The notes below the pieces were generated by a model. That model saw nothing but the letters and a program-made list of their open reading frames with translations. It did not search any database and was not told where the DNA came from. From assembly GCF_001613505.1 (NCBI RefSeq), contig NZ_BDCM01000003.1:434001-498000 (forward strand): a DNA stretch of 64,000 nt, written 5' to 3'. Positions 9,844 to 20,918 of the stretch are shown here, piece after piece (position 1 is the stretch's first letter; each line of letters starts with the position of its first letter). Position numbers and translations under genes: made by a program. The stretch is from Nocardia mikamii NBRC 108933 (GTDB taxonomy: Bacteria; Actinomycetota; Actinomycetes; Mycobacteriales; Mycobacteriaceae).

Positions 9844-10692
9844 TCACGCCATATCGCGACGCACCATCAATACCACTGTGCCGCAGGCGAATACCACGAT
9901 GTATGCCGCCAGGACGAGAAACGACGCCGGTCGCGACAGGATATCCAGGACGCCCGGTGTCGCGGCGCCGCCGACACTGCGCATGGCCCCGGCCGCCGAA
10001 CCCGCCGCGGTCCCCGGCAGATGGTCGGTGATCGCCCGGATCGGCGAGAAGATCGACGCGACGCCGCGTAACAGATTCTCCACCACCAGCACCCACACCA
10101 GCCCCAGCCCGACCGCCAGCGCGGGACCACGCGCGATCGCCGCGATCAGCGCGCCGGCCAGCGTCCACATACCGAGGATCACCACGCCGGTCGCGAGGCC
10201 GAGCAGGGTGTGCGCGGCCGTCGGCAGCGTCGATGTCCGGTGCTCGGCCACCCCGATCATCGCGGCCACACCGGTATCCACCACGAACGCCGCACCGACC
10301 AAGCCCACCACCACGCTCGCCAGGGCCAGCACGGTCCCGCCGACCACCGCGCGGCGCGAAGGCCCCTGTGTGAAGACGGTTTTCCAACTGCCCCAGCCGT
10401 ATCCGCTGCCCACCACCAGCGCACCGAGCACCAGCATGAGCGCACCGCCGAACATCGCCATGCCCTGGGTGAACACCTCCGGCACGGCTGCGGGCAGCAT
10501 CAGCTGCAACAGCACCTCGCGCGGTTGCCCGTTCGACATCCGGGAACTGCTGCCCGAGGTGTAGGCCAGATAGTTGAACAGGTAGGCGAAGACGAGATTC
10601 AGCGCGATCCAGGTACCGAGCACGATCCAGAACGCGGGCCACTTCCGCAACCTCGCGAATTCGGCTCGGGTGCAGGCCAGTACGTCGTTCAT
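9844..10692 (-). CDS. ABC-2 type transporter permease
   Basis: This 282-residue integral membrane subunit has about six hydrophobic segments (near residues 20-40, 80-105, 120-145, 165-190, 195-215 and 255-278). A large external loop follows the first segment, which is typical of ABC-2 permeases. Its ATG overlaps the stop of the ATPase gene by four bases (ATGA), so the two are translationally coupled and form one exporter. The substrate is unknown. The neighbouring NarL-type two-component system suggests envelope-stress or antibiotic response. Confidence 0.88.
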   Translation of the reverse strand: MNDVLACTRAEFARLRKWPAFWIVLGTWIALNLVFAYLFNYLAYTSGSSSRMSNGQPREVLLQLMLPAAVPEVFTQGMAMFGGALMLVLGALVVGSGYGWGSWKTVFTQGPSRRAVVGGTVLALASVVVGLVGAAFVVDTGVAAMIGVAEHRTSTLPTAAHTLLGLATGVVILGMWTLAGALIAAIARGPALAVGLGLVWVLVVENLLRGVASIFSPIRAITDHLPGTAAGSAAGAMRSVGGAATPGVLDILSRPASFLVLAAYIVVFACGTVVLMVRRDMA

Positions 10693-11681
10693 GGGTGCTC
10701 CTGTTTCGTCATCTCGAAGAACACTTCCTCCAGGGACTTCTCGTCCGTGCGCAGCTCCAGCAGATCCGCGCCGGATGCGATCACCGCGCGCGCCACCTCG
10801 GGCGCCATTGCCCTACCGGCATCGACTCTGATGCCGGCGGCGGACAGCTTCGCCCGATGTTCACCCACCACCCGGCGCACCGCCGAGTAAGCCGTCTCCA
10901 ACGGTTCGGCGCGCACCAGAAGCGTTGCCGCGCCCCGTAATTCGCCCACTGTCGATTCGGTGAGCAGCGTCCCGCCCGAGATCACACCGACCCGATCGCA
11001 GATTTCCTGCACCTCACCGAGCAGATGCGAGGAGAGCACGACGGTGTGCCCGTCCGCGGCCAAACCGGTGACCAGTTCTCGCATTTCGGCCATGCCGGCC
11101 GGATCCAGGCCGTTGGTCGGCTCGTCCAGGATGAGCAGATCGGGGCTGCCGAGCAGGGCCGCGCCGACACCGAGGCGCTGCTTCATGCCGAGCGAATAGG
11201 TGCGAAACCGGTCGTCGGCCCGGTCTGCGAGACCTACCCGAGCCAGGATCTCGTCCACCTCGGCGAATCGGTCGCGACGCCGGGCACCGGCGGTGCGCTC
11301 GGTCCGGTGGTAGCGGGCCAGCACCCGCAGGTTGTCGCGGCCGGACAGGTACGGATGGAAACCCGGCCCTTCGATCAGAACGCCGATGCGCCGCAACGAC
11401 TCCGGTTCGCCCGGATTCAGGCCCAGTACCGTCGCGGTACCGGAGGTCGGCGCGATCAGCCCGACGAGCATCCGCAGGGTCGTCGTCTTACCGGCGCCGT
11501 TGGGACCGAGAAATCCGTAGATCTCGCCGCGCCGCACCGTCATGGACACCGCGTCCACGGCCGTCTGGTCGCCGTACTTCTTGGTGAGCGCGTCGGTGAC
11601 CACGACCTCGCCGGCGTTCGACCGAGCCTGTGTGGCCGTGCCGGGAAGCGCGCCACCCGGATCGGCATTCGATCTTTTCAT
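10689..11681 (-). CDS. ABC transporter ATP-binding protein
   Basis: This 330-residue ATPase of an ABC-2 exporter belongs to the drug-resistance (DrrA/CcmA-like) group. It has Walker A GPNGAGKT, the signature SLGMKQRLG, Walker B LLILDEPTNGLDP and an H-loop in VVLSSHLL. A roughly 100-residue C-terminal domain follows. The frame stays open far upstream with no similarity. I placed the start at ATG 11681 (MKRSNAD), which leaves an Asp/Gly/Ala-rich tail of about 25 residues before VVVTDALTKKYG. A start nearer that motif is possible. It is cotranscribed with the permease. Confidence 0.9.
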   Translation of the reverse strand: MKRSNADPGGALPGTATQARSNAGEVVVTDALTKKYGDQTAVDAVSMTVRRGEIYGFLGPNGAGKTTTLRMLVGLIAPTSGTATVLGLNPGEPESLRRIGVLIEGPGFHPYLSGRDNLRVLARYHRTERTAGARRRDRFAEVDEILARVGLADRADDRFRTYSLGMKQRLGVGAALLGSPDLLILDEPTNGLDPAGMAEMRELVTGLAADGHTVVLSSHLLGEVQEICDRVGVISGGTLLTESTVGELRGAATLLVRAEPLETAYSAVRRVVGEHRAKLSAAGIRVDAGRAMAPEVARAVIASGADLLELRTDEKSLEEVFFEMTKQEHP

Positions 11682-11807
11682 ATCTCGACCATCCGCTTCG
11701 ACCTGCGGCCACACATCCGTCACCGTGCCCGGCTCGGCGTACGTATCTGGACGTAATTCGCGGCGCGGAGGCGCACTGGGCGGCGCGGCGGGGTTACCGT
11801 TCGAACT

Positions 11808-13043
11808 GTGCAGTCGAGTACGCGGCCCGGCACCCGGGATGTGATGCTGAGCGTCGTCGTGGCCGCCGTCCAACTGGGCGCCGGACATGCGGCGAATGCG
11901 CATCAGTCCGGCGTGCGGCCACTGGATGCGCTGGGATACGCGCTGCTGGTGGCCGGCCCGCTGCTGTTGGCGCTGCGCGCGATGTATCCCCGGGCGGTGT
12001 TCGTGGGCGTGCTCGCGGTCACGGCCGCCTATCTGCTGGTCGGCTACGGTTACGGACCGGTCTTCGTCTCGCTGGTCATCGCCTTCCTGACCGCGGCCTC
12101 GCGCGGCTCGCGCTGGTACACCTATCCGCTGGTGCCGCTGGGCTATCTGCTCATGGTGTGGCCGGTGCCCGCCCTGCGCGGCCACAGCCCCGGGGGCTGG
12201 CCGGTCGCCGGCATCCTCGCCTGGCTGGTGGTGCTGATCGCGATCGCCGAGGGGATCCGGCAGCGGCGTTCGACGCTGATCTCGCGGCGGCAGCGCGCCG
12301 AGGCCGCGCGGCGTAACCGGGAGGCCGAACGCGCCCGCGAACTGGCCGAGCGCGAACAGCGGGCGGCCCAGGAGCGGCTGGCCATCGCGCGCGAACTGCA
12401 CGACGTCCTCGCGCACAGCCTGTCGCTGATCAACGTGCAGTCGTCGGTGGCGCTGGAACTGCTCGACCGCAAACCCGAACAGGCGGCGACCGCGCTGTCG
12501 GCGATCAAAGAGGTCAGCCGCGATGCGATCGGTGAGGTGCACAGCCTGCTGCGCTCGATCCGCGCCGGCGCGGAAACCGTTGCGGCGCCTACCGGTCCGG
12601 CGGCCGGCATCGGCGATCTGGAATCATTGCTGGCTCCGACCCGCGCCGCGGGGACGGTGGTCCACACCCGGATTTCGGGTACGCCGCGCCGGTTGCCGGT
12701 GGTGGTCGACGTGGCAGCCGCCCGCATCGTGCAGGAATCGCTGACCAATGTGCTGCGACACGCGCCGGGCGCGGAAACGACCGTGGTGGTGGATTATTCA
12801 CCGAGCGCGCTGTGCATCACTGTGGACAACGAGCGACCGCCGAATTCTCCACAGTCATCCACAACCGGTGGCGGGAACGGGATTCCCGGCATGGTCGAAC
12901 GGGCCCGCGCACTGGGTGGTGAGGCGTCCGCGACACCGCGCACCGACGGCGGGTTCCGAGTGGACGCTCGACTGCCGATCCCGGGGAACGTAACCGGTGA
13001 GCCCGGAACTCCTGCCCCTCCGGTCGAACCGGAAACGACATGA
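11808..13043 (+). CDS. NarL-family sensor histidine kinase
   Basis: This 411-residue sensor has four to six membrane segments in residues 12-150, a coiled-coil rich in Arg/Glu/Ala (155-190) and a HisKA_3 dimerisation domain with the phospho-acceptor His198 in ARELHDVLAHSLS. An ATP-binding domain follows, with the N-box in QESLTNVLRHAPGA and the G-box GNGIPGMVERA. The start is GTG 11808. The response regulator gene follows by 34 bases. It is divergent from an ABC exporter, an arrangement typical of LiaS/DesK-like systems that control the adjacent transporter. The signal is unknown. Confidence 0.92.
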   Translation: MQSSTRPGTRDVMLSVVVAAVQLGAGHAANAHQSGVRPLDALGYALLVAGPLLLALRAMYPRAVFVGVLAVTAAYLLVGYGYGPVFVSLVIAFLTAASRGSRWYTYPLVPLGYLLMVWPVPALRGHSPGGWPVAGILAWLVVLIAIAEGIRQRRSTLISRRQRAEAARRNREAERARELAEREQRAAQERLAIARELHDVLAHSLSLINVQSSVALELLDRKPEQAATALSAIKEVSRDAIGEVHSLLRSIRAGAETVAAPTGPAAGIGDLESLLAPTRAAGTVVHTRISGTPRRLPVVVDVAAARIVQESLTNVLRHAPGAETTVVVDYSPSALCITVDNERPPNSPQSSTTGGGNGIPGMVERARALGGEASATPRTDGGFRVDARLPIPGNVTGEPGTPAPPVEPETT

Positions 13044-13077
13044 TCGGCCCCGAATACGCTGCTGCGCAGGAGGTTTC

Positions 13078-13743
13078 GTGAAGGATATTCGCGTGCTGGT
13101 CGCCGACGACCAAGCATTGGTTCGTGCCGGATTCGCCGCGCTGCTGGATGCCCAGGACGGCATCGCGGTCGTCGGTGAGGCCGGCAACGGCGATCAGGCA
13201 GTGCGGATGACCCGGGAACTGCATCCGGACGTCGTGCTGATGGATATCCGCATGCCGGTCCTCGACGGCTTGGCCGCCACCCGCGAGATCGCCGCCGACC
13301 CCGGCCTCGCCGAGGTGAAGGTGGTGGTGCTGACCACCTTCGAGCTCGACGAATACGTCTTCGAGGCAATGCGTGCGGGCGCCACCGGATTTCTGGTCAA
13401 ACACACCGAACCCGCGGATCTGGTGAAGGCGGTGCGCGTGGTGGCCGCCGGGGACGCACTACTCTCGCCCAGCGTCACCCGACGCCTGGTCGCCGAATTT
13501 GCCACCCACGCCAAACCCGCGCCCGCCGCGGCACTGTCGGAGCTCACCGACCGCGAGCGCGAGGTGATGGTGCTGGTCGCGGAGGGGCTCACCAACGCCG
13601 AAATCGGCCGGCGCCTCTTCATGAGCCCCGCCACCGCCCGCACCCACGTGAGTCGAATCCTGGTGAAACTCGGTGCCCGCGACCGGACGCAACTCGTGGT
13701 GATGGCCTACGAATCCGGTCTGGTACGCCCCGGCTGGCAGTAG
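13078..13743 (+). CDS. NarL/LuxR-type response regulator
   Basis: This is the 221-residue partner of the preceding kinase. The receiver domain (1-120) has the acidic pair in VADDQ, phospho-acceptor Asp56 in VLMDIRMP, the switch Thr in VVLTTFE and Lys in FLVKHT. The C-terminal GerE helix-turn-helix has LTDREREVMVLVAEGLTNAEIG and spans about 150-205. GTG 13078 was chosen because AGGAGG lies five bases upstream. The frame is open upstream into the kinase gene. The divergent ABC exporter operon is the expected target, which is an inference. Confidence 0.93.
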   Translation: MKDIRVLVADDQALVRAGFAALLDAQDGIAVVGEAGNGDQAVRMTRELHPDVVLMDIRMPVLDGLAATREIAADPGLAEVKVVVLTTFELDEYVFEAMRAGATGFLVKHTEPADLVKAVRVVAAGDALLSPSVTRRLVAEFATHAKPAPAAALSELTDREREVMVLVAEGLTNAEIGRRLFMSPATARTHVSRILVKLGARDRTQLVVMAYESGLVRPGWQ

Positions 13744-13762
13744 TCCGGCCGCGGGTCCGATA

Positions 13763-14671
13763 TCAGCGACCGAATTCCGCGGCTACCGGAATCACCTCGC
13801 GCCCGAGCACCTCCAGGGGCGTCAGCTCGTCGACGCCGGCCACCCGTCCGATCACCAGGTCGATGCCCATATCCGCCATCCGCTTCAGCTGCCCCAGCAC
13901 CTGACCGACGCCGCCCCCGCCGGGCCCGAGGTCGAAGGCGAAGACACAGCTCTTACGGATCTCGCGCGGATCGCGGCCGATCTCCGCGCACAGCCGGTCC
14001 AGCAGTTCGATCTTGCTCGCCAGCTCCGGCCCTGGTCGCAGGCTCGCCACATCCGCGTACCGCGCCACCAGCGGCAGCGTGCGCCGCTCACCGTCCCCGC
14101 CGATCAGCACCGGCGGATGCGGGCGATGCCCGCCCGACAGCGGATTCCGCACCACCTGCGGAGCATTCAGCGGGCGCTCGACGTGAAAGTGCTTGCCGGG
14201 TACGGGTTCCGCGCCACCCCGCTCGCCGGTCCACATGGCACGGCAGATCCGCAGCGTCTCCTCCAGCATGTCGTAGCGGTCGCGCAACGGCGGAAAGGGC
14301 AGGCCGTAGCCCTCCACATCGCCGGTGGAGGTGCCCGTCCCGATCCCCAGCCAGGCCCGGCCGCCGGACAGCACATCCAGCGTGGTGACCAGCTTTCCGA
14401 GCATGGCCGGATGCCGATAGTGCACCCCCGACACCACCGCGGTCAGCTCCACTCGTGAGGTGTGCGCCGCGATGAACGACAGCGTCGAATACGCCTCCAG
14501 CACATTCTGTTCTACATGCCCCAGCCAAGGGCTCTGCCAGAGATGATCACCCACCGCGACGACCGAGAATCCGCTCTCCTCCGCCGTGCGGACCACCTCG
14601 GCCAGACGCGATCCGATGCGTTCCGAGGGAGTGTCCAGCGCGACGTTCGTCAGATGCAATCCGATATCCAT
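13763..14671 (-). CDS. LLM-class (F420-dependent-type) oxidoreductase
   Basis: This 302-residue luciferase-like TIM-barrel protein belongs to the group that uses F420 in actinomycetes. It begins MDIGLHLTNVALDTP. LSGGRAWLGIGTG and HPPVLIGGDGERRTLPLVARYADV are typical of the LLM family. ATG 14671 is chosen, although the frame is open further upstream toward the dioxygenase gene. The substrate cannot be inferred. It lies downstream of the PhyH-like gene on the same strand with 76 bases between, so cotranscription is possible. Confidence 0.87.
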   Translation of the reverse strand: MDIGLHLTNVALDTPSERIGSRLAEVVRTAEESGFSVVAVGDHLWQSPWLGHVEQNVLEAYSTLSFIAAHTSRVELTAVVSGVHYRHPAMLGKLVTTLDVLSGGRAWLGIGTGTSTGDVEGYGLPFPPLRDRYDMLEETLRICRAMWTGERGGAEPVPGKHFHVERPLNAPQVVRNPLSGGHRPHPPVLIGGDGERRTLPLVARYADVASLRPGPELASKIELLDRLCAEIGRDPREIRKSCVFAFDLGPGGGGVGQVLGQLKRMADMGIDLVIGRVAGVDELTPLEVLGREVIPVAAEFGR

Positions 14672-14747
14672 GACTCTCACCCTCTGCCTCCCGGCAGCGC
14701 GAATCATCCGTCCGGAGAACACATCCCGGGTACGTCCCCGCGCGTAG

Positions 14748-15575
14748 TCAGCGGATGGCGCCGAGCTCGAGGCCCCGTCGAATCGCCTGCTCCACCGGCG
14801 AATACGCCCCGTCGGGCCGGTCCAGCACGCACGGCTCCCGCAGCCGCAGCGGCGGCTGGGCCATGAATTTCGGGTTCCGGCCGCGATGCGCCTGGGCGGC
14901 ATGCACCAGGAACGGGTGGCACAGATACACGTCTCCGGCCCGGCCGGTCGCCGCCACCTCGGGCAGATCCGCGGTCGCCGCGAAAGCGTCCACCAGATCG
15001 AACATCGCGACTCCGGCCTCGCCGTACGGTTCGAGTACCTTCGCCGTCCGCAGATGTGAGCCCACCCGAATCCGGGTCGGCGCGTCATCGGGTCCGACGT
15101 CGGAGAACAGGTACAGCATCAGCAGTCCCCGGCCCTTCGACCGCACATTGATCCGCCACCGCAGATAGTCCTCCGGATCCTCGCCCGGGAAACTCGCATC
15201 GATGTGCCATCCGTCGTCACCGGGCGGCTGCTCGCCGGGGAAACGAATCGGGAAGGTGCCCAGGCCCTGCTGCGGTTTCCACCGACCGGCACCGACCAGC
15301 CGATCGCACGCGTCGGCCAGCAGTGGACTCTGCGCGGCCCGGGCGAACGGCGGGTCCCCGAAGCCGGGTAGCCGGATCACCGGGCGCGTCCACGTCCCGG
15401 AATCCTCCGGATCGCATCCGGTCGCCCGCCAGAGGATCTCCCGCGCCTCGGCCGCGATGGCCGCGGAGAACGCACCCTCCACCCGGACGAAACCCTCGGC
15501 GACGAACCCCTCCACCTCGGCATCGGTCAGCACACAGCCCTCTTTCCGCTCGCGAACATCGCCAGAATGGAACAT
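14748..15575 (-). CDS. Phytanoyl-CoA dioxygenase (PhyH) family protein
   Basis: This is a predicted non-heme Fe(II)/2-oxoglutarate-dependent dioxygenase of 275 residues. The facial triad is visible: HxD in DDGWHIDASFPGED and the distal His in YLCHPFLVHAAQAHRGRNP, with an Arg nearby for 2-oxoglutarate. Members hydroxylate diverse small molecules, and the substrate here is unknown. It starts at ATG 15575, shortly after the clpC1 terminator hairpin on the same strand, so it probably has its own promoter. It is followed by the LLM oxidoreductase. Confidence 0.87.
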   Translation of the reverse strand: MFHSGDVRERKEGCVLTDAEVEGFVAEGFVRVEGAFSAAIAAEAREILWRATGCDPEDSGTWTRPVIRLPGFGDPPFARAAQSPLLADACDRLVGAGRWKPQQGLGTFPIRFPGEQPPGDDGWHIDASFPGEDPEDYLRWRINVRSKGRGLLMLYLFSDVGPDDAPTRIRVGSHLRTAKVLEPYGEAGVAMFDLVDAFAATADLPEVAATGRAGDVYLCHPFLVHAAQAHRGRNPKFMAQPPLRLREPCVLDRPDGAYSPVEQAIRRGLELGAIR

Positions 15576-15614
15576 TCGCCCGCGCGGCCGCTACTCATTT
15601 AGTGCGCATACGAC

Positions 15615-15651
15615 GATGCCGGTCACCCCGCGAGGCGGGATGACCGGCATC
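15615..15651 (-). terminator. clpC1 terminator hairpin
   Basis: The 11-base arms GATGCCGGTCA (15615-15625) and TGACCGGCATC (15641-15651) are perfect. After one mismatch, an inner 5-bp stem CCCGC/GCGGG closes a GAG loop. It lies 21 bases beyond the clpC1 stop on its strand. This is one of the strongest hairpins in the window. Confidence 0.8.
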
Positions 15652-15671
15652 TACCGATCTGTGCGGACTAC

Positions 15672-18221
<2,550 letters not shown>

Positions 18222-18508
18222 CGCTCCCTCACTTCCTGCTCCGCTATCCACGGCATCCGGCGCTGCTGTTGTGCTTCACACCTGTGGCGCCAGCCTGCCA
18301 TGAAGCCCTGGGGTTGCATCCCCCGCCTCTACTGTAGTTGGCGGGGGTCACGGCCGTCGTCCGTCCACCCTATTGCGAACGGGCGACAACGCGAGTCATA
18401 CCGTTCTAACGCGACTCCGACCCGGAACGTTTCCCCAGCAACTACGCCCACAGCTGAATTTTCCGCCTCCGCTTCGCGACGGCGGGATTCGCGGCCCCGG
18501 ATACGGAA
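18222..18508. other. Intergenic region upstream of clpC1
   Basis: These 287 bases lie between the lipase stop and the clpC1 start, both on the minus strand. They should contain the clpC1 promoter. On the minus strand, TCGCG-containing segments recur around 18370-18420, but I cannot fit a confident ClgR or heat-shock operator. A copy of the dispersed 3'-end repeat occupies the lipase-proximal end. Confidence 0.35.
18463..18500 (-). repeat. Dispersed 3'-end repeat, copy C (diverged)
   Basis: CCGCCTCCGCTTCGCG followed by ACGGCGGGATTCGCGGCCCC aligns with copies A (6669-6702) and B (27141-27177). As with those, it begins within about 10 bases of the stop of a minus-strand gene, here the lipase. 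CCGCC and GGCGG can pair to form a hairpin. Confidence 0.5.
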
Positions 18509-19483
18509 CTATCCGGTGATCGGCGGGATGAAGTGGCAGGGCACCGGCCGCGGATCGTCCGGATCCAGGGCGTTGAGCGCGAACGCCGCCGCCCGGTCGC
18601 TGCCCGCGATACCCGCGTGCTCCGAGTAGTCCGCCGCGCAGCCGTCCTGGACCACGACGTTCGTCGTCTTCGGGCCGGGAACCAAGGCGACGGTGTACGG
18701 GACCACCAGCTCGTCGTAGCGGGTCTCGATATTGGTGTAGATGACGTCCGGGTCGTAGACGCCGTCGGCGTTCAGAGAGCGGATGAAGTCCGTACTACCC
18801 GTCATCTGCGCGCAGGCCGCACAGGGGCTCACCCCCAGGGCGGCGTCGAAGGCCGGCTCCGCGCCCAGGCGCCGGGCGAAATCGCGAGCCGGGTCGATCA
18901 CCGGGCCGAAGGTGCCCAGCCACGGCGCCGCGATCGCCACGAACTTGTCGACCTTGTCGGAACCGCCCAGTCGCTTCACGAAGTAGTTGCCCACCAGATT
19001 GCCCTGCGAATGCGCGATCAGATCGACCTTCGCGGCTCCGGTCGCCGTCAGCACCCGGTCCACGAACGCCGCGAGCTGTGCCGAACTGTCCTCGATCGGC
19101 AGCATTCCGCCGATCGCCGAGAGCGGCCACGGCAGATCGTAGGCGCCGTAGGTCAGCGAATAGACGCAATATCCCTCGTTGGCCAGCAGCGGCGCGTACA
19201 CGCCCCAGTTCGTCTGCGCCCCGCCGCCGGTGCCGTGCACCAGCACGACGGGTTCCGGATGGGCGTCGCTGGGCCGGCACGACCAGTCGTCGGCGCCGGG
19301 CAGGGATCCACCCGGATTTCGCAGCTCGTACGGAATGCCGGAGAAGAAGTTGTAGTCCACCGGATATTCGGCGTGAGCCGCGGCGGCGGCGGTCACCCAC
19401 ATGGTGCTCAATACCGCCAGGACGAGAACGGATCCGGGCAACCGGCGAAACAGACGCGGCGCACACACGGAACGAGAAGGCAT
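18509..19483 (-). CDS. Secreted lipase/esterase, alpha/beta hydrolase fold
   Basis: This 324-residue protein has an export signal: basic N-terminus, hydrophobic core near 17-36 and a likely AHA/EY cleavage around residue 38. The mature enzyme has the oxyanion segment VLVHGTGGG, the nucleophile elbow AHSQGN (Ser of the triad) and a C-terminal His in DYSEHAGIAG. Several cysteines (CRPSD, CAACAQ, DGC, PCHF) may form disulfides. It resembles actinobacterial extracellular triacylglycerol lipases of the LipA type. The start is ATG 19483. It is probably monocistronic, and lipid substrate use is inferred. Confidence 0.87.
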   Translation of the reverse strand: MPSRSVCAPRLFRRLPGSVLVLAVLSTMWVTAAAAAHAEYPVDYNFFSGIPYELRNPGGSLPGADDWSCRPSDAHPEPVVLVHGTGGGAQTNWGVYAPLLANEGYCVYSLTYGAYDLPWPLSAIGGMLPIEDSSAQLAAFVDRVLTATGAAKVDLIAHSQGNLVGNYFVKRLGGSDKVDKFVAIAAPWLGTFGPVIDPARDFARRLGAEPAFDAALGVSPCAACAQMTGSTDFIRSLNADGVYDPDVIYTNIETRYDELVVPYTVALVPGPKTTNVVVQDGCAADYSEHAGIAGSDRAAAFALNALDPDDPRPVPCHFIPPITG

Positions 19484-19595
19484 TGCGAGCCCCTCCCCAA
19501 ACTAGAACGTGTTTCAACACTAGCGGGGGAAGGGAACCGTTCGGATAGATACCGGCGGGTAACAAGAATCGCTCATCACATCCGGCTGGCCGGTA

Positions 19596-20219
19596 TCAGA
19601 GGTCGCGATGCGAGATGATGCCGTTCTGGATGGCCAGCGCCGCCAGCCGCACCCGCTTCTGATTCTGCGGCAGGTCTTCGACGCCGAACTTCGAAAACAG
19701 CGCGCGCAGATGGGTTTTGATCGCATCCACGCTCAGGTACAACTCGTCGGCGATCTGCTGATTGGATGCGGGCGTGGCGAATTCGGTGTTGCCGCGATAC
19801 GGGCGGCACAGCGCGATCAGTACCGCGCGCTGGGTATCGGTGAGCGATCGCGGACTCGGGACCGAGCCGACCGAGGTCCGGGTCGCGTCGTCGACCGTGC
19901 CGGTGTAATCGTGGAACGACAACATAGAGGTACCGACCCGGATGCGGTCGCCGGCCTCGAGCCGGCGGCGGCCGGCCAGTCGCTCCCCGTTGACGAAGGT
20001 GCCGTTGCGCGACAGTCCGTCGTCGACGATCGTCCAGTGCGCGCCGAGATATTCCACGGCCGCATGCAATCGCGACACCTCGGCGTCCCAGCCCAGCGAC
20101 AGATCCGCCTGCGGCGAACGCCCGATGGTGATGCGCTGATGATCCGGGGTCAGCGTCAGTTCGTGCCGGCTGCCGGTGTCGTCGATGAACCGGAGAAACG
20201 ATTCGTGAATGTCCGTCAC
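19596..20219 (-). CDS. FHA domain protein with C-terminal helix-turn-helix
   Basis: This 207-residue protein couples an N-terminal forkhead-associated domain to a LuxR-like helix-turn-helix. The FHA domain spans about 25-105, with ITIGRSPQADLSL, the phospho-Thr-binding SRLHAAVE and LSRNGTFVNGERL. The helix-turn-helix is in NQQIADELYLSVDAIKTHLRALFSKFGV (residues 150-178). FHA domains bind phosphothreonine, so DNA binding could be controlled by a Ser/Thr kinase. This is inference. It is flanked by the lipase and lsr2 genes and separated from lsr2 by a 16-bp terminator hairpin. The start position 20219 has family-like spacing to the FHA domain. Confidence 0.83.
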   Translation of the reverse strand: MTDIHESFLRFIDDTGSRHELTLTPDHQRITIGRSPQADLSLGWDAEVSRLHAAVEYLGAHWTIVDDGLSRNGTFVNGERLAGRRRLEAGDRIRVGTSMLSFHDYTGTVDDATRTSVGSVPSPRSLTDTQRAVLIALCRPYRGNTEFATPASNQQIADELYLSVDAIKTHLRALFSKFGVEDLPQNQKRVRLAALAIQNGIISHRDL

Positions 20220-20362
20220 CGCGTTGCTACCCCCACTCTCGTACCGCCAGTGACGTGGTCTGCATAGGCCCCATGGTGCCGCGCCGACGCGGCGGCGAGC
20301 AAGATCACCACGCCGGGGCCGTCCGCGCGCGAGCCCACGGAATTACCGTCACCGCATCGAAA

Positions 20363-20410
20363 TGCCGCTGCCGCCCGGACGTCGCACGATTCCTCCGGGC
20401 GGCAGCGGCA
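20363..20410 (-). terminator. lsr2 terminator hairpin
   Basis: There is a perfect 16-bp stem: TGCCGCTGCCGCCCGG at 20363-20378 pairs with 20395-20410 around a 16-base loop. It lies 28 bases past the lsr2 stop on the lsr2 strand. The length and GC content make termination of the highly expressed lsr2 transcript the obvious role. Confidence 0.8.
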
Positions 20411-20438
20411 CAGACGCAGCCGGGTCTTTTCGACCGCA

Positions 20439-20804
20439 CTAGTTGTTGCGGCCGACTTCCTTGTGGTAGCTCTCCACGACATCGGCGGAGATGCGACCAC
20501 GCGCGGAAACCTTGTGGCCCTTGCGCCGCGCCCATTCCCGAATTGCCGCACTCTGTTCGCGATCCATGGAAACTCGGCCCTTCGGCGCTCCGGTGGTCGC
20601 ACCGACCGGCTTGCTGCGCCGGCGACCGCTCACCCGGCGGGCATTGGCGACCCACACATCCAGCCCGTCCCGCAGCTTCGCCGCATTCGCCGCGGACAGG
20701 TCGATCTCGTACGAAACACCGTCGATCGCGAACTCGATGGTCTCGTCCGCAATGGACTCACCATCGACATCGTCGATCAGGCTAACGGTGACCTTCTTTG
20801 CCAT
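20439..20804 (-). CDS. lsr2: Nucleoid-associated protein Lsr2
   Basis: Lsr2 is the H-NS-like xenogeneic silencer of actinobacteria. It bridges AT-rich DNA and represses acquired and antigen genes. This 121-residue copy has the N-terminal oligomerisation domain ([15 protein letters not shown], 1-60), a basic linker ([11 protein letters not shown]) and the C-terminal DNA-binding domain with the AT-hook-like RGR in [17 protein letters not shown]. Its position between clpC1 and lysS is conserved with mycobacteria. Its own transcript is bounded by a strong hairpin downstream and a 114-base gap upstream. Confidence 0.97.
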   Translation of the reverse strand: MAKKVTVSLIDDVDGESIADETIEFAIDGVSYEIDLSAANAAKLRDGLDVWVANARRVSGRRRSKPVGATTGAPKGRVSMDREQSAAIREWARRKGHKVSARGRISADVVESYHKEVGRNN

Positions 20805-20918
20805 GAGATGAACGTCCTCTCGAAATCGTGCGACCCGGATACCAGGCCGATGCCCGAGTCGAGAATACCTCTAGATACGAAATTTCCAAGACGGGGAATC
20901 GGCATTCAAACCCGGTAC

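Noticed and set aside
18340..18430. Possible ClgR or heat-shock operator upstream of clpC1
   Set aside because: TCGCG-containing segments recur but no arrangement fits a palindromic consensus well enough to call.
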